The position numbers and the translations under genes were made by a program. 64,000 bases of DNA from a bacterium 1xD42-87 (GTDB lineage Bacteria > Bacillota > Clostridia > Lachnospirales > Lachnospiraceae), in NCBI GenBank assembly GCA_003611805.1, contig RAYM01000013.1, forward strand, positions 124,001 through 188,000, given 5' to 3'. Below the pieces are notes generated by a model. That model was given only the letters and a program-made list of their open reading frames with translations. It was not told the DNA's origin and searched no databases. Shown here one piece after another: positions 43,454 to 52,681 of the stretch (position 1 is the first letter of the stretch; the number at the start of each line of letters is the position of its first letter).

Positions 43454-44665
43454 ATGCTAGGCGGTTCTGTGGCGATAGCGCTGGTCCGGATGATAGTCAG
43501 TATCGGAGGAGTGATGCTGCTATTTTTCCTGATCAGTGAGTCAAGATTTGAAAAACGAAGGACGGTGGTGACATGTCTGTGCGCTTATGCTGCCCTGATT
43601 GCTGTAACCTGCGCTTGGTACGCCATTTCCCAGCAGGTATTTGCCCGGATGGGCGCGCTTGTGACGTATGTGCTCTTTGGCATATTTGCCGTCTGGATCA
43701 GCCGCGATTCGATGTATGTCTCCATGTATAAGTTAGCGCTTGTCTTTTATCTGATGTCGGTGTTTATGATCGGCGGCATTGAGATTGCGGTATTCTTTTT
43801 TGACAAAAATGTGTGGGCTGATATTGCGGGCCGCATTGTGCTGCTCGGACTGATCACGTGGTTTATTGACAAAAAGGTAAAAAAAACAATCCGGGGATTT
43901 TCCGATTATGTGGAATATGAGCTGGACAGGTTCAGTGTGGCGATTATGATGCTGAGTCTCTTTTTCGGAATTGCTTTTATTCTAAATCCCCAAGTCCATG
44001 ACCAGACACCCTATCGGCTGATGCAGATTGCCATGAACTTTTTCCTGACAGGAATCCTGCAGATACTGGTATTCCGCCTCTATCTGCATATTGGCATAGA
44101 AAAAACGTATATGCAGGAAAATCAGCTTATGGAGATGAACCATCGTCTGTTGGAGCGTCATATGGAGCTTCTGGCTGCAGCCGGCGAGGATAAATCGGCA
44201 GAAAAACTCTGTGATAATGCCGCTGTCAACAGGATTCTTGCAGCGTACACCGCCCAGGCAAGGAAAGAAGAGATCAAGGTGATGCTGGATGTGGAACTTG
44301 GCAGCAATCCCGGTATTCCGAATATTGATCTGATCACCATACTGGCAAACGCATGGGAGAATGCACTGTACGGCTGTAAGGAGGCGGAAAAAGAGGACAG
44401 CGGACGGGAATGCGTTATCCGGCTTATGGTCAGGAAAAAGAAAAATAAACTGGTTATCTACTGCAGCAATACATGCAAGGCGGAGGCAGGGATGGAAAAG
44501 GGAATGCCGAAACCTGAGGATTCGGGTGGAATCGGCGTGATGAGTATTGTCAGGACGGCGGAGAAGTTTGACGGGGAATACGATTTTAAGTATGACAACG
44601 GTGTGTTTGTTTTTCGCTTGGTTATGAACATGCCCTCCGACGGAGATTCCGCGGCGGCAGTGTGA
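43454..44665 (+). CDS. GHKL-type sensor histidine kinase (AgrC-like)
   Basis: 403 residues: six membrane helices in residues 1-195, a cytoplasmic helical linker, and a GHKL ATPase with N box NAWENALYGC and G box GIGVMSIV. The usual RHDxxNH phospho-acceptor box of AgrC kinases is not obvious; the helical region reads NHRLLERHMELLAAAG. It lies 13 bases before a LytTR regulator gene. No AgrB or AgrD gene is adjacent, so the signal need not be a peptide. Confidence 0.87.
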   Translation: MLGGSVAIALVRMIVSIGGVMLLFFLISESRFEKRRTVVTCLCAYAALIAVTCAWYAISQQVFARMGALVTYVLFGIFAVWISRDSMYVSMYKLALVFYLMSVFMIGGIEIAVFFFDKNVWADIAGRIVLLGLITWFIDKKVKKTIRGFSDYVEYELDRFSVAIMMLSLFFGIAFILNPQVHDQTPYRLMQIAMNFFLTGILQILVFRLYLHIGIEKTYMQENQLMEMNHRLLERHMELLAAAGEDKSAEKLCDNAAVNRILAAYTAQARKEEIKVMLDVELGSNPGIPNIDLITILANAWENALYGCKEAEKEDSGRECVIRLMVRKKKNKLVIYCSNTCKAEAGMEKGMPKPEDSGGIGVMSIVRTAEKFDGEYDFKYDNGVFVFRLVMNMPSDGDSAAAV

Positions 44666-44678
44666 CAGGAGAGAAGCC

Positions 44679-45404
44679 ATGTATCAGATTGCGATCTGCG
44701 ATGACGAGAAAGAACAAGTGCATATAACGGAACAGATGCTTGCACAATATCTGGAAAGCCATCCAAAGGCGGATTTCCGGGTGGACCGCTTTGATAATGC
44801 CGACGCGCTTTTAAATCTGATTGCCGATGAGGCGTATCTTCCGGATCTGATTCTGATGGACATTTACATGCCGGATAAACTGGGAATTGAGGCGGCAAAG
44901 GAACTGCGGCAAATGGGGAACCATTGCCGGCTCGTGTTCCTGACGACTTCCAGAGAACACGCACTGGACGCCTTTGAGGTGGAGGCGTCACAGTATCTGG
45001 TAAAGCCGCTTGTGGAGGAGAAACTGTTTCCCCTTTTGGACAGACTTTTGACGGAGATGCAGGAGGAGCGCAAAAGGTATGTCCTTCTGCGGATTGACAG
45101 CGCGGTACAGCGTGTGGCGGTGGATGACATTATATACTGTGAGGCACAGGGCAAACTTCAATATCTGCATTTAGCGGATGGCAGCCAGTGTATGATGCGC
45201 GTCACGATGGCAAAACTCGTGGAGATGCTGGAGCCCTATTCCGAGTTTATGCGGGTGGGGGTCGCTTATCTTGTGAATATGGAGCATATCGAGAGCGTTG
45301 GCAAGCAGGAGATTCGCATGGATACCGGGAAGAAAATTTATCCCCCGAGAAATGCGTGTCAGATGGTCCGGGAAAGATACTTTGCATATTACTGCGGCGA
45401 ATAG
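44679..45404 (+). CDS. LytTR-family response regulator
   Basis: 241 residues. Receiver domain with Asp in LPDLILMDIYMPDKLG and Lys in VKPLVEEKLF; LytTR DNA-binding domain about 140-238 (VAVDDIIYCEAQGKL, FMRVGVAYLVNMEHIESVG). Operon partner of the GHKL kinase. LytTR proteins bind tandem direct repeats, such as those at 43301. Confidence 0.93.
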   Translation: MYQIAICDDEKEQVHITEQMLAQYLESHPKADFRVDRFDNADALLNLIADEAYLPDLILMDIYMPDKLGIEAAKELRQMGNHCRLVFLTTSREHALDAFEVEASQYLVKPLVEEKLFPLLDRLLTEMQEERKRYVLLRIDSAVQRVAVDDIIYCEAQGKLQYLHLADGSQCMMRVTMAKLVEMLEPYSEFMRVGVAYLVNMEHIESVGKQEIRMDTGKKIYPPRNACQMVRERYFAYYCGE

Positions 45405-45407
45405 CAA

Positions 45408-45511
45408 CGTGAGAAGAACTTCTAATCACTCGCAGCAAAGGCTGCATCGCAAAGTCAGCATAACTGACTTGGAAGTTCTAAGTCTCACGTGAGAGAATGC
45501 TTCGCATTCTC
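45408..45511 (+). repeat. multi-branched hairpin element A, directly after the LytTR gene
   Basis: Outer stem CGTGAGA + GAACTTC with GAAGTTC + TCTCACG; two inner hairpins, GCAGC/GCTGC (45432-45445) and AAGTCAG/CTGACTT (45452-45470); then GAGAATGC-TTC-GCATTCTC (45493-45511). It starts 3 bases after the stop codon. Related elements follow at 47869 and 54372. Confidence 0.7.
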
Positions 45512-45519
45512 CGCGCTGT

Positions 45520-46407
45520 CTAGTCATTGCGTTCTTTTCCCCAGAAGAACACGGCGACGGTGCCGGGACCAGTGTGCGCGCCGATGGTGGTGCCGATGCT
45601 GTTAATAAAGACTTTACCGTCCAGGTGCGGGAAACGTTCTTCGATTAAATCGGCAACGAATCTGGCATCGGCATAGCAGGCAGACTGTGAAATAAAGCAT
45701 TTTCCGCTGTAGCCGGTTCCCGCCTCTATGCATTCCTCCATTTTATCGACAATCGCATACATGACCTTTCTCTTGGTGCGGATTTTATAGCGGGGAATCA
45801 GTCTTCCCAGATGATCCACGTTTAGGAGAGGGCAGATATTCAGAATATTTCCAATCATGCCGGAGGTTTTTGATACACGGCCTCCCTTGATATAAAAGGT
45901 GAGGTCGGTGGAAAAGAACCAGTGGTTCAGCCGCAGGCGGTTGTCGAGAGCCCACTGGTAGAGTTCTTCGACTGACATACCTTCATCGCGCAGGTCAGCA
46001 AGTTTATCCATCAGGAGGCCAAAGCCCGAGGACGCCGCAAGTGAATCTACGATATAAATTGTCTGATCCGGGTATTTTTCCGCCAGAATTTCTTTGGCGC
46101 CCATTGCGGAGTTGATCACGCCTGAGATGCCGGAAGAAAGACAAAGATGCAGGATATCTTTTCCCGATCTCAGGAAGGGCTCAAAGTATTCTGTAAATTC
46201 CGCTACATTGATCTGTGAAGTCTTAGTTTCAGCGCCGTCTGTCATTGCCTGATAGAAGTGCTCAAAGGACATGCTCTTGCCAAGGTCGTCCAGGTATTCC
46301 CTGCCGTCCAGTTCATAGTGAAAACAGGCGTAAAAGATGCCGCGTTTTGAGAAATATTCCGCCGGAAGGTCAGCGGTTGAGCAGCAGCTCAGAATGTATT
46401 TCTTCAT
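45520..46407 (-). CDS. DegV-family fatty-acid-binding protein
   Basis: 295 residues. DegV proteins bind a single fatty acid for FakA-type fatty acid kinases. Visible landmarks: STADLP near the start, TSQINVAEF for the first lobe, SGISGVINSA, YIVDSLAASSGFGLL, then GGRVSKTSG and the final IGAHTGPGTVAVFFWG. ATG at 46407 fits the family start; upstream in-frame ATG at 46461 does not. Confidence 0.92.
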   Translation of the reverse strand: MKKYILSCCSTADLPAEYFSKRGIFYACFHYELDGREYLDDLGKSMSFEHFYQAMTDGAETKTSQINVAEFTEYFEPFLRSGKDILHLCLSSGISGVINSAMGAKEILAEKYPDQTIYIVDSLAASSGFGLLMDKLADLRDEGMSVEELYQWALDNRLRLNHWFFSTDLTFYIKGGRVSKTSGMIGNILNICPLLNVDHLGRLIPRYKIRTKRKVMYAIVDKMEECIEAGTGYSGKCFISQSACYADARFVADLIEERFPHLDGKVFINSIGTTIGAHTGPGTVAVFFWGKERND

Positions 46408-46557
46408 ATAAAAATATGCCTTTCCCGCAATGTGCGAATGAAATTTCGTAGTCAGATGCAATATACATTAGAGTGTAACATGTTTGCAGGGCAAATACAA
46501 TGAGGACTTAGGACTATGCAACAGTTACAGGACGATCCCGTATTTCCGAGCTTGTAC

Positions 46558-46586
46558 TTGTTTTAGGCGGAAATATTTGGTATACT
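46558..46586 (+). promoter_or_regulatory. promoter of pfp
   Basis: TTGTTT (46558-46563), 17-base spacer and TATACT (46581-46586), about 58 bases before the start codon. Confidence 0.6.
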
Positions 46587-46643
46587 GGTAGCGCAAAGAA
46601 AAAACAGGCGAAAGCTAAATAAATAAGAAAAAGGAGAGCAGAC

Positions 46644-47873
46644 ATGAAAGGAAACATTGTTGTTGGTCAGTCCGGCGGCCCTACAGCCGTTATCAACTCT
46701 TCCGTAGCGGGCGTATACGCTGCGGCGAAGAAGCTGGGTGTGAAGAAGATTTATGGTATGGTTCACGGTATCGAGGGATTTCTGGATGACAGGATGATTG
46801 ATCTTGGCGAGTATCTCGATGACGAGACCGGAATCGAGCTCTTAAAGAGAACCCCTTCCGCATTCTTAGGATCCTGCCGTTTCAAGATGCCGCAGATTGA
46901 GGGTCACGAGGACGTTTACGAGAAGGTGTTTGAGATCATGGAAAAGCATGATATTGAGTGCCTGTTCTACGCCGGCGGTAATGACTCCATGGATACGGTT
47001 AAGATGCTGTCCGATTACGCGGCGGCTCACGGCAAGCCCCAGAGATTCATGGGCGTGCCCAAGACCATTGATAATGACCTGCCTGTGACAGATCACTGCC
47101 CGGGCTACGGTTCCGCTGCAAAATATATCGCGGCTTCCTTAAAAGAGGTTATCCGTGATAATTCTTCCTTTGGCGCGAAGAAACCTACGGTTTGTATCGT
47201 AGAGATTATGGGACGTAACGCAGGATGGCTTACTGCGGCAGCGGCGCTTGCAAAGGGCGATGACTGCGAGGGCTGTGACGCGATTTATCTGCCTGAGAAG
47301 GTATTTGACATCGACAAGTTTGTTGCGGACGTGAAGGAGCTGTCTGAGAGGAAGTCTTCCGTAGTAATCGCGGTTTCTGAAGGTGTTAAGGTTGCGGACG
47401 GCAGATATGTATGCGAGATCGGCAGAGAGGTGGCAGTGGACGCGTTCGGTCACAAGCAGATGTCCGGCACGGCGGTTATGCTCGCCGAGAAGATTGCGGC
47501 GGAGACAGGTCTCAAGACCCGCGCAATCGAGTTCTCTACCCTGCAGAGGGCAGCTACCCATTTGGCGTCCCTGACGGATATCAACGAGGCGTTCCAGGTT
47601 GGTCACGACGCGGTTATGGCGGCGGAAGAGGGTAAGACCGGCATGATGATCACGCTTGACAGAAACGGCGAAGATCCGTACCAGTGCGGCACCAGCGCTT
47701 ACGATATCCACGCGATCGCAAATGTGGAGAGAAACGTGCCTGACGAATGGATTACCGCGGACGGCAAGGGTCTGACAGAAGAATACGAGAAGTATGCGAG
47801 ACCTCTGATTATGGGTGAGCTTCAGCCGCTGTTTGTGAACGGACTGCCCAGACATCTGGTTAGAAAAATGTGA
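46644..47873 (+). CDS. pfp: diphosphate--fructose-6-phosphate 1-phosphotransferase (PPi-PFK)
   Basis: 409 residues. Catalyses the reversible phosphorylation of fructose 6-phosphate, using PPi in place of ATP. Signatures: GQSGGPTAVIN at the start, YAGGNDSMDT where ATP-type enzymes have GGDGS, PKTIDNDLPVTDH with catalytic Asp, MGRNAGWL, and SEGVKVADG. The GGNDS variant is typical of the PPi group. Well-spaced AAAAGGAGAG precedes the ATG. It complements the phosphorolytic enzymes encoded in this window. Confidence 0.94.
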   Translation: MKGNIVVGQSGGPTAVINSSVAGVYAAAKKLGVKKIYGMVHGIEGFLDDRMIDLGEYLDDETGIELLKRTPSAFLGSCRFKMPQIEGHEDVYEKVFEIMEKHDIECLFYAGGNDSMDTVKMLSDYAAAHGKPQRFMGVPKTIDNDLPVTDHCPGYGSAAKYIAASLKEVIRDNSSFGAKKPTVCIVEIMGRNAGWLTAAAALAKGDDCEGCDAIYLPEKVFDIDKFVADVKELSERKSSVVIAVSEGVKVADGRYVCEIGREVAVDAFGHKQMSGTAVMLAEKIAAETGLKTRAIEFSTLQRAATHLASLTDINEAFQVGHDAVMAAEEGKTGMMITLDRNGEDPYQCGTSAYDIHAIANVERNVPDEWITADGKGLTEEYEKYARPLIMGELQPLFVNGLPRHLVRKM

Positions 47874-47952
47874 AGGAAAACACTAAGCTCGAAAAAACCT
47901 CGCTAAGTGCTTTCAAGCTTCACATAAGAGAATGCAAAAGAACAGCATTCTC
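47869..47952 (+). repeat. hairpin element B, overlapping the pfp stop codon
   Basis: Outer stem TGTGAAG (47869-47875) with CTTCACA (47918-47924), inner CACT/AGTG and AGC/GCT pairing, then GAGAATGC ... GCATTCTC (47928-47952). Same order as element A, and the junction text CATAAGAGAATGC ... GCATTCTCTGTATG is shared with element C. Confidence 0.65.
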
Positions 47953-47981
47953 TGTATGAGAAAAAAATAAAGTTAATTTTT

Positions 47982-48057
47982 CAAAAGAGTGGTTTACAAA
48001 ACCACTCTTTTGTTATATGATGATTATGGAAAACGATTTCCAGAAAACATTTTCTGG
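47982..48057 (+). promoter_or_regulatory. hairpin, promoter and overlapping operators of the LacI-glgP region
   Basis: A 14-bp perfect hairpin (47982-47995 with 47999-48012) can end the upstream transcript. TTTACA in its left arm and loop (47993-47998), a 17-base spacer and TATGAT (48016-48021) form a promoter. Just downstream are two overlapping palindromes, GGAAAACGATTTCC (48028-48041) and CCAGAAAACATTTTCTGG (48040-48057), as expected for a LacI-type repressor. Confidence 0.7.
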
Positions 48058-48085
48058 CAGACGGATCGTTTGGAATGGATGAATT

Positions 48086-49087
48086 ATGGTATCAATCAAA
48101 GATGTCGCAAAGCACGCAGGTGTAGCGATTTCCACTGTTTCCAAGGTGCTGAATAACTACCCAAATGTGAGCGAGGAGACAAAGAAAAAAGTAAATCAGG
48201 CAGTAGCGGAACTGAATTTCGTACCCAATACCGTTGCGGCGGCCCTTTCCTCCAAACAGTCCGGCAGGGTGGCGCTGCTCTTGAATCTGGGCAATGTGTC
48301 GCAGGCGGTGGACGAGATCAATATGCAGTATATGGCGGGTACCATAAGCAGGGCGGTTGAGCTGAATCTGGATGTGATCACGATATTTGACTCCATGCTG
48401 AAAAACAAAAGTCTGGATGAGGTAGTGCGTTATCTGCGTTCTCAGAGCATTACGGGGCTTATCATTTTCGGCATGTCGAAGGACGATAAGGTGCTCCAGA
48501 AACTGATCAGCGCGCAGATTTTTAAAATCGTGGCGGTGGATGCGCCCCTGGTGAATGCCTCTACATCCTCAATCTGGATTGATCAGGAGGCAGCGCAGTA
48601 TGATGTGGCGAAGAAGACGCTTAGGGATAATAAGGGGAAGAGCATTCTCTATCTGGCAGGAAAGAAAAACGGTTATGTCACTTCCGAACGTCTGAGAGGC
48701 ATACAGCGGCTGGCGGAGGAAGAGAAGATTCCGCTGCTTGTCAGAAACGGAGATTTTTCGGAACTGCAGGCGAGAAACCTGACGCTTCGGTATGCGAAGA
48801 AAAAAGATATCGTGGTGTGCGCCTCCGACCTGATGGCGATCGGCGCTATGCGGGCGCTGATGGATATGGATATTTTCCGCCCGGTATGCGGCTTCGACGG
48901 AATCACACTGATGGGGTATGCGGGCAAGCAGATGAACACGGTCAGACAGAATTTTGAGCGGATCGCATCGGAGGCGGTGGAAGAGATGAAGCGTCTTCTG
49001 GACGGCGGTGAGGGAAAGCAGATCGTGCTCGGCTATGAGCTCGTGAGAATGAAGTATGAGGATGTTCTGATGGCGGCGCAGCGATAG
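48086..49087 (+). CDS. LacI-family transcriptional regulator
   Basis: 333 residues: helix-turn-helix and hinge (SIKDVAKHAGVAISTVSKVL, NFVPNTVAAALSSK) and a sugar-binding-like sensor (LSIWIDQEAAQYDVAKKTL; CASDLMAIGAMRALMD; FDGITLMGYAGKQMNTVRQ). Its own promoter holds palindromic boxes. Directly upstream of glycogen phosphorylase, it probably regulates alpha-glucan use, like MalR/CcpA relatives; this is inference. Confidence 0.9.
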   Translation: MVSIKDVAKHAGVAISTVSKVLNNYPNVSEETKKKVNQAVAELNFVPNTVAAALSSKQSGRVALLLNLGNVSQAVDEINMQYMAGTISRAVELNLDVITIFDSMLKNKSLDEVVRYLRSQSITGLIIFGMSKDDKVLQKLISAQIFKIVAVDAPLVNASTSSIWIDQEAAQYDVAKKTLRDNKGKSILYLAGKKNGYVTSERLRGIQRLAEEEKIPLLVRNGDFSELQARNLTLRYAKKKDIVVCASDLMAIGAMRALMDMDIFRPVCGFDGITLMGYAGKQMNTVRQNFERIASEAVEEMKRLLDGGEGKQIVLGYELVRMKYEDVLMAAQR

Positions 49088-49242
49088 GGAAAGATTTATG
49101 CTGAACGGCTGTGAAAGCGGGCATGGTGTGAATGGCGGCACGGAGGACAGGGAAGCGCCGGTTTATGACGGGATAGAACTGGATAATATAATTAACATAG
49201 AATAAACAACAAACACGTAAAAAGGAAAAGGGAGGTTTCAAC

Positions 49243-51552
49243 ATGGCACAGGCAAGTAACCTGAAAAGAGATGTACTGGTAATGAATCTGGAGCAGGAAC
49301 TGGAAAGCCAGACACAGAGCGGATACGGTAAATCCATTTCTGCCTGCAGCAACGAAGAGCTGTATTACAGCATCCTGCAGCTTTCCAAGAAGCTGATGAC
49401 AGCATCGGAACGGATTGAGGGCGAGAAGAAGATTTATTATATTTCTGCGGAGTTCCTGATCGGTAAGCTTTTGTCCAACAATCTTATCAATCTGGGTATC
49501 TATGACAATCTGGAGAAGATTCTTGAGAAGAACGGCAAGCAGCTTTCCGCGATTGAGGAGGTGGAGCCGGAGCCCTCTCTCGGAAACGGCGGTCTCGGAC
49601 GTCTGGCGGCATGTTTCCTCGATTCCATTGCGTCTCTCGGTCTGCCGGGTGAAGGTATCGGACTGAACTACCACTTTGGCCTGTTCAAACAGGAGTTTAA
49701 GGATAAACTGCAGACGGCGGAGAAGAACGACTGGATTGAGGATCAGTCATGGCTGACAAAGACTGACACGACGTTTGAAGTGGCTTTCGGTAAAAGGAAA
49801 GTGGCTTCCCGGCTTTATGACATTGATGTCATTGGCTATGACAACGGTGTGAATAAGCTGCGGCTTTTTGATATTGAGACGATCGACGAAAGCCTTGTAA
49901 AGAAAGGTATCGACTTTGACAAAGAAAATATCGAGAAGAACCTGACGCTGTTCCTCTATCCCGATGATTCTGACGAGGCGGGCAACCTCCTGCGAATTTA
50001 TCAGCAGTATTTTATGGTGAGCAACGCCGCACAGCTGATTTTAAAGGAAATGAAAGAGAAACAGTATGACCTTCGCAAAATGTATGATCACGCGGTGATC
50101 CAGATCAACGACACCCACCCGACCATGGTAATCCCGGAGCTGATCCGTATTCTGGTGGATGAGAAGGCGTTCACGATGGACGAGGCGATCGAGGTTGTCA
50201 GCAGGACCTGCGCTTACACGAACCACACAATTCTGGCGGAGGCGCTTGAAAAATGGCCTCTGGCATATCTGGAAAAGGTAGTGCCTCAGCTTGTGCCGAT
50301 CATCAAGGAACTGGATAAGCGTGTGGCGAAGAAGTATAAGGATCCCAAGGTGCAGATTATCGATGAGGACGACAGGGTGCATATGGCGCACATTGACATC
50401 CATTACGGCTTCTCGGTGAACGGTGTGGCGGCGATCCATACGGAGATCTTAAAGAATACGGAGTTAAATGCTTTCTATAAGATTTACCCGGAGAAATTCA
50501 ATAATAAGACGAACGGCATCACGTTCAGAAGGTGGCTTTTGTCCTGTAACCATGAGCTGGCGTGCTTCCTTTCCGAGACCATCGGGGATGGCTACAAGAA
50601 GGATGCGGCTAATCTGGAGAAGCTTTTGGAGTTTGCGGATGATGAGGCGGCGCTGAACCGTATTGCCGAGATCAAGATGAACCGAAAGAAGGATCTGGCA
50701 GCTTATGTGCAGAAGGTGGAAGGTGTGACGCTGAATCCCGATTCTATTTTCGATATTCAGAGTAAGCGTCTGCACGAGTACAAGAGACAGCAGATGAACG
50801 CCCTTTACATCATCCATAAATATCTGGAGATCAAGGCCGGCAAGAAACCCGCAAGACCGATGACCTTTATCTTCGGCGCAAAGGCGGCGCCCGCCTATGT
50901 GATTGCGCAGGATATCATTCACCTGCTTCTGGTGCTGCAGGAGATTGTGAATAAAGATCCCGATGTAAGCCCTTATATGACGGTGCTCATGGTGGAGAAT
51001 TACAATGTGGCTTACGCGGAGAAGATGATTCCGGCATGTGACATTTCCGAGCAGATTTCCCTTGCATCCAAGGAGGCGTCCGGTACGGGCAATATGAAGT
51101 TTATGCTAAACGGCGCGGTGACGCTCGGGACTTCGGACGGTGCGAATGTGGAGATTCACGAGCTGGTGGGCGACGACAATATTTATATCTTCGGTGAAAA
51201 ATCCGAGACGGTGATTGAGCACTATGAGAAGGCTGACTATGTGTCAAAGGATTACTACAAAAAGTCACCTGTAATTAAAGAGGCGGTAGATTTTATCGTC
51301 AGCAAAGAGGCTCTGAAAGTAGGTCACAAGGAGAATCTGGAGAGACTTTACAAGGAGCTGTTAAACAAAGACTGGTTCATGACCCTTCTGGATCTGGAAG
51401 ATTACATCAGGACCAAGGATCAGATGATGGCGGACTACGAGGACCAGAGGAAGTGGAGAAAGATGATGCTTGTGAATATCGCCAAGGCAGGCTTCTTCTC
51501 CTCCGACAGAACCATCGAAGAGTACAATCGCGATATCTGGAAGCTAAGATAA
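49243..51552 (+). CDS. glgP: glycogen/maltodextrin phosphorylase
   Basis: Releases glucose 1-phosphate from alpha-1,4-glucans. 769 residues. Landmarks: [76 protein letters not shown] and the PLP-lysine motif [14 protein letters not shown] with [10 protein letters not shown]. Preceded by AAAGGGAGG and a weak promoter (TATAAT 49187-49192). The gap 49088-49242 contains a 35-codon frame (49098-49205) that I do not call a gene. Confidence 0.95.
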   Translation: MAQASNLKRDVLVMNLEQELESQTQSGYGKSISACSNEELYYSILQLSKKLMTASERIEGEKKIYYISAEFLIGKLLSNNLINLGIYDNLEKILEKNGKQLSAIEEVEPEPSLGNGGLGRLAACFLDSIASLGLPGEGIGLNYHFGLFKQEFKDKLQTAEKNDWIEDQSWLTKTDTTFEVAFGKRKVASRLYDIDVIGYDNGVNKLRLFDIETIDESLVKKGIDFDKENIEKNLTLFLYPDDSDEAGNLLRIYQQYFMVSNAAQLILKEMKEKQYDLRKMYDHAVIQINDTHPTMVIPELIRILVDEKAFTMDEAIEVVSRTCAYTNHTILAEALEKWPLAYLEKVVPQLVPIIKELDKRVAKKYKDPKVQIIDEDDRVHMAHIDIHYGFSVNGVAAIHTEILKNTELNAFYKIYPEKFNNKTNGITFRRWLLSCNHELACFLSETIGDGYKKDAANLEKLLEFADDEAALNRIAEIKMNRKKDLAAYVQKVEGVTLNPDSIFDIQSKRLHEYKRQQMNALYIIHKYLEIKAGKKPARPMTFIFGAKAAPAYVIAQDIIHLLLVLQEIVNKDPDVSPYMTVLMVENYNVAYAEKMIPACDISEQISLASKEASGTGNMKFMLNGAVTLGTSDGANVEIHELVGDDNIYIFGEKSETVIEHYEKADYVSKDYYKKSPVIKEAVDFIVSKEALKVGHKENLERLYKELLNKDWFMTLLDLEDYIRTKDQMMADYEDQRKWRKMMLVNIAKAGFFSSDRTIEEYNRDIWKLR

Positions 51553-52596
51553 AAGCTTCAACCGCTTTTCTGCGGGGGCATAGCCCCCGCATTTTTTGTA
51601 ATACTCCCGCGCTTTTTCCAAGCGCCCGGTGCACTCATAAATCACGCCGATATTGTAGTATGCCATATAACTGTTTACCCCATCTACGGAAAAGTCTTCC
51701 ATAGTGGCAGCTTTTTTGAACTCGGCAATGGCGGCGTCAAAGAGCCCGTTGTTCATATAAATCAGTCCCATAAGAAAAACAAAATCTGCCCTCACCGAGA
51801 ATACGTCATAAAGCTCGGTAAGCCCGAGCGCTTCCTGATTGCGCTTTAAGTCAAGGAGCGTGTAGCCGTATGATTCTACCATGGTTTTTACATAGTCAAG
51901 AACGGGGTCTACTTCCATGGAAAGCCCGGCGTCAAAGCTTTCAAAAGCCTTTTCGGCATCCCCCAGCCTGCGGTAACTCTGCCCAAGCTGGAAGTAGAGA
52001 TAAGGGTCGGGTCCTTCCATGTCGAGCTGCGCCTGCAGCAAGGAAATGTTGCGGCGGGATTTTTCCTGCATGTCCGCCTCGGTCTCGTCATATCCTACAT
52101 GGAGAATTGTGACAGGGGCGTCATAAACAGATTTAACTCCGCCGTCGCGGCGTTCCAACTGTTCATGCACCGCCCCGGCAAAGAGAAAATATCTGCGGTC
52201 AAACAGACGGCTTACCCGTGTCTGCTCATAGGAAATTTCATCGCCGCGGAGGAAACGGCTGCGAATGAGAATCCGCCCGGTGTGGTTCGGATATTCTTCC
52301 ATACAGCGGCGGAGTGCAGATGGATCCAAATTTTCAATATATTCGTCACAGTCCAGGGAAAGTATCCAATAGTGGGAGGCTTTCTGCATACAGAAATTCC
52401 TGGCGGCGCTGAAATCGTCACACCAGTCGTAGTGGTAAATTCGGTCGGTGTACTTTTTGGCAATCGCCAGGGTCCGGTCTGTGGAGCCTGTGTCTGTCAG
52501 CACGATCTCGAAACCGTAGGCTGACAGGCGTTTCAGGCATTCCCCGATATGCTTTTCTTCATTTTTGGCGATAATACAAACGGACAGCGGGAACAA
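51544..52596 (-). CDS. family 2 glycosyltransferase with TPR repeats (copy 1)
   Basis: 350 residues: GT-A domain (1-215) with [35 protein letters not shown], and nucleotide/metal motif [11 protein letters not shown]; then four to five TPR-like helical repeats (about 220-350). Such enzymes transfer sugars in envelope or glycoprotein assembly. An ATG at 52611 opens the frame, but AAAGGAG lies 5 bases before the TTG at 52596, and copy 2 aligns its start there, so 52596 is preferred. The 3' end overlaps the glgP end by 9 bases on the other strand. Confidence 0.85.
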   Translation of the reverse strand: MFPLSVCIIAKNEEKHIGECLKRLSAYGFEIVLTDTGSTDRTLAIAKKYTDRIYHYDWCDDFSAARNFCMQKASHYWILSLDCDEYIENLDPSALRRCMEEYPNHTGRILIRSRFLRGDEISYEQTRVSRLFDRRYFLFAGAVHEQLERRDGGVKSVYDAPVTILHVGYDETEADMQEKSRRNISLLQAQLDMEGPDPYLYFQLGQSYRRLGDAEKAFESFDAGLSMEVDPVLDYVKTMVESYGYTLLDLKRNQEALGLTELYDVFSVRADFVFLMGLIYMNNGLFDAAIAEFKKAATMEDFSVDGVNSYMAYYNIGVIYECTGRLEKAREYYKKCGGYAPAEKRLKLLS

Positions 52597-52631
52597 GATT
52601 TCTCCTTTCATGTTATAGGAAATTCCTTCAC

Positions 52632-52681
52632 CGATTCGAGTTCGCGAAGCGAATCTCGCAATCGAGCTTTGCTAGATTTTA
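52632..52681 (-). repeat. hairpin element after glycosyltransferase copy 2
   Basis: On the minus strand, arms CGATT, CGAG and TTCGC pair with GCGAA, CTCG and AATCG over a TTC loop, with single-base bulges. It starts right after the stop codon of copy 2. The GCTTCGC core recurs in the elements at 45.5, 54.4 and 60.1 kb. Confidence 0.55.

Noticed and set aside
49098..49205. 35-codon frame between the LacI gene and glgP
   Set aside because: AGGGAAAG lies upstream at loose spacing, but the product shows no pattern and the region holds the glgP promoter. Could be revisited with ribosome profiling.
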